Shown here in pieces: positions 59,432 to 64,000 of a stretch of 64,000 nucleotides of DNA; positions within the stretch are counted from its first letter, which is position 1, and every line of letters begins with the position of its first letter. The notes under the pieces were generated by a model, which saw nothing but the letters and a program-made list of their open reading frames with translations, was not told the origin of the DNA and did no database searches. A program made the translations under genes and the position numbers. The DNA is from Streptomyces sp. NL15-2K (GTDB lineage: Bacteria; Actinomycetota; Actinomycetes; Streptomycetales; Streptomycetaceae). The stretch covers positions 744,001-808,000 of the forward strand of contig NZ_CP130630.1 in assembly GCF_030551255.1 (NCBI RefSeq), read 5' to 3'.

Positions 59432-62400
59432 TCAGCCGGCCGGAACCTCCAGCTTGCTGACGCGGACCGCGCCCTGGACCTCGCCCGGGTGGCGGCTGGT
59501 GAAGGTGAGCCGCAGCCGGGAGCCGCGGACGGCGTCGAAGGTGATCATCGTAGGCTCGTCGGAGGCGGTGGCCCAGTCGACGGCCGCCCCCTTCACCGGC
59601 ACGTACCGGCAGCCGTCCCACACCTCGGCCTCGACGGAGGCGGGCAGGCTGTGGGTCGCGCTCAGTGTGAAGGAGACCTCCACGCGGTCGAAGGTCCTGC
59701 TCCGTCCGAAGTCCACGCAGACCCAGTCCTCGGCCCGGGCGCCGTTGAACGCGGGCAGCAGGGCGGTGGCGGCCTTGTTGAAGGCGTTGGACCAGCCGGT
59801 GGCCGGGTCGCCGTCGAGCATCGCGGCGGGCAGGGTGTCCGGGCGGCCGGAGTAACTGGCGTCCGCGTACGGGTAGTTCGGGGGCGCCGGGTGGTCGGGC
59901 TGGAATGCTGCCGCCGCAGTGGTCGCCGCCGAGCGGGCGGGCACGGTCCGCACGGTCACGGTGTCCGGCCGCAGGCCCGCCACGCGGGCGGCCACCTTCA
60001 GGGCGCCCGGCTTCGTTCCGGACCGTACGATCGCGAGCGCCTTGCCGTGGAAGGCGGTCCGGGTGCTCGCCTGGTAGCGCTCGGCGCTCTCCTCGCGGCC
60101 GTTGTCGAGCCCGGCGAGCGAGCCGCCCGTCACGTCGAAGGAGATCAGGTGCTCGGCGCCGGGCACCACCACCCCGCGGGCGTCGACGATGTCCGCGGTG
60201 ACGAAGACCAGCGAACGGCCGTCGGCCGCCAGGGACTTGCGGTCGGCGGTGAGGCGTACGGCGTGCGGCGCCCCGGCCGTGCGCAGGACGTCGGTGGCGA
60301 CCACCTTGCCGTCGCGGCGCGCGACCGCCCTCAGCTCACCCGGCTCGTACGGCACTTTCCAGGTGAGGTGGAGCTTGCCCGCGCTGCCGTTCGGGCTGGT
60401 GTAACTGCCGGGGTAGGGGCCGTCGGTGAAGGTCTTGTCGTCGCCGGTGGCCTCGGTGGTCTCCAGGTATTCCCGGCCGTCGACGGTCTTCTTGGTGTCG
60501 AACCGCCGTACGCCCAGGGACTTGCCGTTGAGGAACAGCTCGACGGTGTCGACGTTGGAGTACGCCCACACCTCGACCGTGTCGCCCTCCTCGTGGTTCC
60601 AGGTCATCGGCAGCAGATGGACCATGGGCTCGCTGATCCACTGGCTCTGGAACAGGTAGTACATGTCCTTCGGGAAGCCGGCCGTGTCGACCGCGCCGAA
60701 GAAGGAGGCCTTGACCGGGAAGACGTCGTACGGCGTGGGCTCGCCGATGTAGTCGATGCCCGACCACAGGAACTGCCCGGTGAACCACTTCCGGTCCCGG
60801 TCCTTCTTGTGGCCGTACTCGCCGCTCATGGTCCAGGAGGCGAGGTTGTTGTCGTACGACGAGGTCGCCCGCTTGCCCGGCGTGTAGTTCTCGCCCGTGT
60901 TGAGGCGCTCCGGTTCCTGGTAGGTGCCGCGAGTCGACGTCTCGGAGGACGACTCCGACTCGAAGAGGAACAGGTTCGGGTAGCGGGCGTGCAGGGCGTC
61001 CACCGACTTGGCGGTGTTGTAGTTGAGCCCGAGGCCGTCGAGCTTGGCGAGGATCAGGTCGCCCGGGGAACCCACGGCGGGCAGGCTGCGGTGCCGGTGG
61101 GAACCGATCACGATCGGGCGGGTGGCGTCGGTCGCCTTGACCGCGGCGATGAGCCGGTCCGCCATGGCGAGGCCGGCGGTGGAGGTGAACTCCGAGACCT
61201 CGTTGCCGATCGACCACATGATGACGGCGGGCGAGTTGCGGGCGGCCAGCACCATCTCGGTGACGTCCTTGTCGGCCCACTCGTCGAAGAACCGGCCGTA
61301 GTCGTACCGCGTCTTGGGGCTCTTCCAGCAGTCGAACGCCTCCACCATCATCACGATGCCCATCTCCTCGCAGACCTCGATCATCTCCGGCGAGGGCGGG
61401 TTGTGGGAGGTGCGGAAGGCGTTGACGCCCATCGACTTCATGATGGTCATCTGCCTGCGGATCGCGTCGATGCTGACGGCCGCGCCGAGCGCGCCGAGGT
61501 CGTGGTGCAGGTCGACGCCCCTGAGCTTGGCGTAGCGGCCGTTGAGGTGGAAGCCCTCGTTCGGGTCGATGCGGACGGTGCGAATGCCGAAGGGGGTGCG
61601 GAAGGTGTCGACCGTCTTGCCGGCGACGCGCAGTTCGGTTTCCAGGGTGTAGCGGTGAGGCGACGCGAAGTCCCACAACCTCGGCTTGGCGACGGCGAGT
61701 TCGTGGGTCTCGGTGGCCTGGTCGGTCACGGCGACCGTGGTCGCCGTGCGCGCGACCGTACGGCCGTCGGCGTCCTTGATCCGCGACCGGACCTCGACCT
61801 CGCTCACGGTGCCGGTCTCGTCGACCACCGAGGTCCGCACCTTGACCGACGCCCGGTCCTTGGTGATGTCGGGCGTCGTGACATACGTCCCCCAGCGCGC
61901 CACGTGCACCGGTTCGGTGACGACCAGGCGGGCCTCGCGGTAGATGCCACTGCCCGAGTACCAGCGGCTGCTGGGCAGCCGGTTCTGCACCTTGACCGCG
62001 ATCACGTTCTCGGTGGTGCCGTCCGTGTGCACCAGGTCGGTGACGTCGAAGGCGAAGCCGGTGTAGCCGTAGGGGTGCCGGCCGACCTCGGTGCCGTTGC
62101 AATAGACGTGCGAGTCCATGTAGACGCCGTCGAACTCCACGGAGATCCGCTTGCCGGCGAGGGCGGGCGGCAGGGTGAAGGCGAGGCGGTACCAGCCGAG
62201 GCCTCCGGGGAAGAAGCCGGTGCCGCTGGTGGTGCCGTGCTCGGTGGTGGGCGTCTGCTCGATGCTCCAGTCGTGCGGAACCGCGACCGTGCGCCAGCCC
62301 GAGTCGTCGTAACCGGGCGCGGCGGCGTCGGCGTACGCGCCGGTCGGGTCGGTGATCCCACCCGGGTTGACCAGCGCGAAGCGCCAGCCGTCACGCAGGG

Positions 62401-62536
62401 CGACCGTGCTGCGGCCGGACGCGCCTGAGGCGGCCCCGGCGGCGTCCGCGGCCCACGCGGCCGGGGCGCCCAGGAGCGCTCCGGCCGCCGGCGCGGCCGC
62501 GGAGGCGACTAAGACCGATCTGCGAGTGACCGACAT
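59432..62536 (-). CDS. Tat-secreted GH2-family beta-galactosidase-like enzyme
   Basis: A 1034-residue exported glycosidase. Tat-type signal TRRSVLVASAAAPAAGALLGAPAAWA (1-29). GH2 sugar-binding domain with GLGWYRLAFTLPPALAGKRISVEFDGVYMDSHVYCNG (~110-150), Ig-like domain (~230-320), and TIM barrel with the acid/base Glu in VIMWSIGNEVSEF (~445-457) and the FLWSGIDYIGEPTPY segment; further DUF4982-like and Ig-like regions, then a C-terminal F5/8-type carbohydrate-binding domain (~880-1034). Nucleophile is probably in LFLFESESSSETSTRG. ATG 62536 follows GAGGGAGA. Likely a plant or fungal glycan degrader; exact linkage unknown. Confidence 0.9.
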   Translation of the reverse strand: MSVTRRSVLVASAAAPAAGALLGAPAAWAADAAGAASGASGRSTVALRDGWRFALVNPGGITDPTGAYADAAAPGYDDSGWRTVAVPHDWSIEQTPTTEHGTTSGTGFFPGGLGWYRLAFTLPPALAGKRISVEFDGVYMDSHVYCNGTEVGRHPYGYTGFAFDVTDLVHTDGTTENVIAVKVQNRLPSSRWYSGSGIYREARLVVTEPVHVARWGTYVTTPDITKDRASVKVRTSVVDETGTVSEVEVRSRIKDADGRTVARTATTVAVTDQATETHELAVAKPRLWDFASPHRYTLETELRVAGKTVDTFRTPFGIRTVRIDPNEGFHLNGRYAKLRGVDLHHDLGALGAAVSIDAIRRQMTIMKSMGVNAFRTSHNPPSPEMIEVCEEMGIVMMVEAFDCWKSPKTRYDYGRFFDEWADKDVTEMVLAARNSPAVIMWSIGNEVSEFTSTAGLAMADRLIAAVKATDATRPIVIGSHRHRSLPAVGSPGDLILAKLDGLGLNYNTAKSVDALHARYPNLFLFESESSSETSTRGTYQEPERLNTGENYTPGKRATSSYDNNLASWTMSGEYGHKKDRDRKWFTGQFLWSGIDYIGEPTPYDVFPVKASFFGAVDTAGFPKDMYYLFQSQWISEPMVHLLPMTWNHEEGDTVEVWAYSNVDTVELFLNGKSLGVRRFDTKKTVDGREYLETTEATGDDKTFTDGPYPGSYTSPNGSAGKLHLTWKVPYEPGELRAVARRDGKVVATDVLRTAGAPHAVRLTADRKSLAADGRSLVFVTADIVDARGVVVPGAEHLISFDVTGGSLAGLDNGREESAERYQASTRTAFHGKALAIVRSGTKPGALKVAARVAGLRPDTVTVRTVPARSAATTAAAAFQPDHPAPPNYPYADASYSGRPDTLPAAMLDGDPATGWSNAFNKAATALLPAFNGARAEDWVCVDFGRSRTFDRVEVSFTLSATHSLPASVEAEVWDGCRYVPVKGAAVDWATASDEPTMITFDAVRGSRLRLTFTSRHPGEVQGAVRVSKLEVPAG

Positions 62537-62801
62537 GGCGGCTCTCCCTCATTAGGGCCCAGAAGTACTCACAACTGATCGTGAACAAACAGATTCTTTC
62601 CGTTGGTCACACAGGGCCGTCAAGAGTGCGGTGACGAGCTTCTGCCCCAGGCGTCACATCGGCTGGATTTGCCTCTTGACCAGCGCCGGGCAGCGGCCCC
62701 GCGCGAACACGGGTTCCCGTCCGCGTAGGGCCGCGACGCACTAGGCTGAACCCCAGTGACACACCCTGTTCACTGTGAGTGTGCGCGATGGAGTGGCGAC
62801 G
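62537..62801. other. Divergent promoter region between GH2 and PAS-GAF genes
   Basis: 265 bp; AT-richer stretch around 62560-62620 (AACTGATCGTGAACAAACAG) probably drives GH2 leftward. No CebR box here. The rightward gene has GGAG (62790-62793) before ATG 62802. Confidence 0.5.
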
Positions 62802-64000
62802 ATGAGCCCGGTGTACCCGTTCGACGATGCCGCGACGGCGCGGGCTGTCATCGACGAGGCGGGCACGCTGGTGGAGTGGAACGACGGTGCCCGTCGGCTC
62901 CTTGGCCACTCGGCCGCCGAGGTCGTGGGCCGCCCCGCCGCCGAGCTGCTGGCGGACGAGGGTGCGGCCGGCCGGACCTCCGTGTTGGTGCCCGACGGAT
63001 CCCGCTGGGACGGCACACTCACACTGCGTCACCGCGACGGCTCGACGGTGTCCGTGTGGCTGCTCGCCCACCACAAACAGCCGGAGGGCGAGAACTCCGG
63101 CCACTGGCTGGTGGTCACCCCGCTCGAGAGCGACGGCCCGTACTCCCCCGACGACCCGCTGGAGAGGGCCGAGCTCGTCCAGTCTCCGTGCGCCATCGCC
63201 ATCTACGACGAGCGGCTGAGACTGCGCAGGATGAACGCCGCCATGGCCGAGGTGCTCGGGCTGCCCGAGGAGCGGGTGCGGGGTCTGCGGGTGCCCGAGC
63301 TGAGCGGCAGACCCCAGAGCGTGGAGATCGAGCAGCATCTGCACCACGTGCTCACCACCGGCCGGGGACACGACGTACGGACGTATCTGCCGATCGGCGA
63401 GAGCGGCCGGATGAACGCCTGGCTGGCCCGGATGGCCCCGATCACCGACGCCGAGGGCCGGGCGCGCGGGGTGTGTGTCGCCGCCCACGACTTCACCGAG
63501 CAGTACATGGCCCGGGAACGGCTCCAGCTGGTGAACGAGGCCAGCATCCGGATCGGCACCACCCTCGACGTCACCCGCACGGCTCAGGAACTGGCGGACG
63601 TCTGTGTCCCCGGCCTCGCCGACTTCGTCAGCGTGGACCTGCTGGACCCGCCGGACTCGGACGGCGAGTCCACGGCACGGCTCACCGCGCCGATCAGCCT
63701 GCGCCGTGCGGCGCACCGGTCGATCAACTCGGGCAACCCCGAGGCCGTGGCCAAGCCCGGTCAGGTGGACGTCTATCCCGCTTCCTCTCCTCAGGCGGAC
63801 TCCCTGCTGGTGGGTCACACCATCGTGGCGTCGATGGACACCGACGATCTCGCCGAGTGGCTCGCCTGGGACCCGGTGCGCAGCGAACGCGTCAAACGGC
63901 ACGGCATCCACTCCACGATGTCCGTGCCGATCCAGGCCCGTGGCGTGACGCTCGGTGTCGCCGTCCTCTCCCGGTTCCGGCGCGCGGACCGCTTCACGCC
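62802..64000 (+). CDS. PAS-PAS-GAF sensor protein, probably SpoIIE phosphatase (3' end outside window)
   Basis: The first 399 codons of a longer gene, open to the window edge. First PAS: TARAVIDEAGTLVEWNDGARRLLGHSAAEVVGRPAAELL (~residues 10-48) with PAC-like WDGTLTLRHRDGSTVSVWLLAHH; second PAS: SPCAIAIYDERLRLRRMNAAMAEVLGLPEERVRGLRVPEL (~128-167) with AARDFTEQ-type PAC; then a GAF domain from ~245 (EASIRIGTTLDVTRTAQELADVCVPGLADFVSVDLL). In Streptomyces this order normally precedes a SpoIIE PPM phosphatase and HATPase. ATG 62802 is used because ATG 62788 stops after five codons. It shows that a third PP2C-type sensor is likely present in this region. Confidence 0.85.
   Translation, partial: MSPVYPFDDAATARAVIDEAGTLVEWNDGARRLLGHSAAEVVGRPAAELLADEGAAGRTSVLVPDGSRWDGTLTLRHRDGSTVSVWLLAHHKQPEGENSGHWLVVTPLESDGPYSPDDPLERAELVQSPCAIAIYDERLRLRRMNAAMAEVLGLPEERVRGLRVPELSGRPQSVEIEQHLHHVLTTGRGHDVRTYLPIGESGRMNAWLARMAPITDAEGRARGVCVAAHDFTEQYMARERLQLVNEASIRIGTTLDVTRTAQELADVCVPGLADFVSVDLLDPPDSDGESTARLTAPISLRRAAHRSINSGNPEAVAKPGQVDVYPASSPQADSLLVGHTIVASMDTDDLAEWLAWDPVRSERVKRHGIHSTMSVPIQARGVTLGVAVLSRFRRADRFT

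Overview
The window is high-GC actinobacterial DNA, almost certainly from a Streptomyces chromosome. Signs are the codon bias (third positions nearly all G or C), frequent GTG starts and ATGA/GTGA gene overlaps, a Streptomyces subtilisin inhibitor (SSI) homologue, a TipA-type MerR regulator, a CebR operator, multidomain SpoIIE-type PP2C phosphatases, secreted cellulases and duplicated respiratory genes. That mixture suits an accessory or arm-proximal region. I saw no rRNA, tRNA, CRISPR array, complete transposase gene or prophage.

0-5.6 kb: the distal part of an NRPS-independent siderophore (NIS) cluster: two IucA/IucC synthetases, a decayed MFS exporter between them and a PLP decarboxylase, in the same gene order as vibrioferrin/xanthoferrin loci; then a SnoaL-like protein and a ZTP (pfl) riboswitch controlling folD. 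5.6-12.7 kb: methyltransferase, TetR regulator with a palindromic operator facing a secreted beta-propeller, MerR/TipAS regulator with a UGT-type glycosyltransferase, and a secreted GH5 glycosidase. 13-16.3 kb: XdhC-like protein, an aminoglycoside phosphotransferase-like gene carrying an in-frame 175-bp palindromic element, DUF2267 protein, phosphoesterase. 16.4-22.4 kb: cell-surface sugar locus with a family 2 glycosyltransferase behind a long hairpin, a coupled 45-residue Tyr/Cys-rich peptide, and a leftward rfbA-rfbB-rfbD-methyltransferase operon lacking rfbC.

22.9-31.8 kb: an accessory respiratory module (ctaD-ctaF facing a qcrB-like gene), a CBS-domain protein and two divergent PP2C phosphatases. 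32-33.4 kb: streptogrisin-type protease with a long Gly/Ala/acidic tail. 34.4-40.6 kb: a complete NHLM-type peptide export system: 71-residue double-glycine precursor, attenuator hairpin, HlyD adaptor, C39-peptidase ABC transporter and a 938-residue partner ABC protein. Its core peptide has no Cys and no modifying enzyme is adjacent, so it does not look like a lanthipeptide. This is the most notable system here. A second copy of the 175-bp element follows it.

40.7-50.5 kb: ArsR/SRPBCC pair, DHA2 efflux pump under two palindromic operators, Ppx/GppA protein, a three-gene overlapping operon (heme-oxygenase-like diiron protein, HemK-like methyltransferase, CDGSH protein), SSI inhibitor with P1 Lys, alpha/beta hydrolase and an FMN alpha-hydroxyacid oxidase. 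50.5-54.5 kb: a sigma-like/zinc-finger/TM/ricin-lectin protein, a Fic-like toxin-antitoxin pair without the catalytic His, and a truncated 2OG oxygenase behind 10-bp tandem repeats. 54.5-64 kb: an ECF41-type sigma factor coupled to a second solo qcrB, a CebR-controlled GH9 cellulase, a Tat-exported GH2 enzyme and the start of a PAS-PAS-GAF sensor protein.
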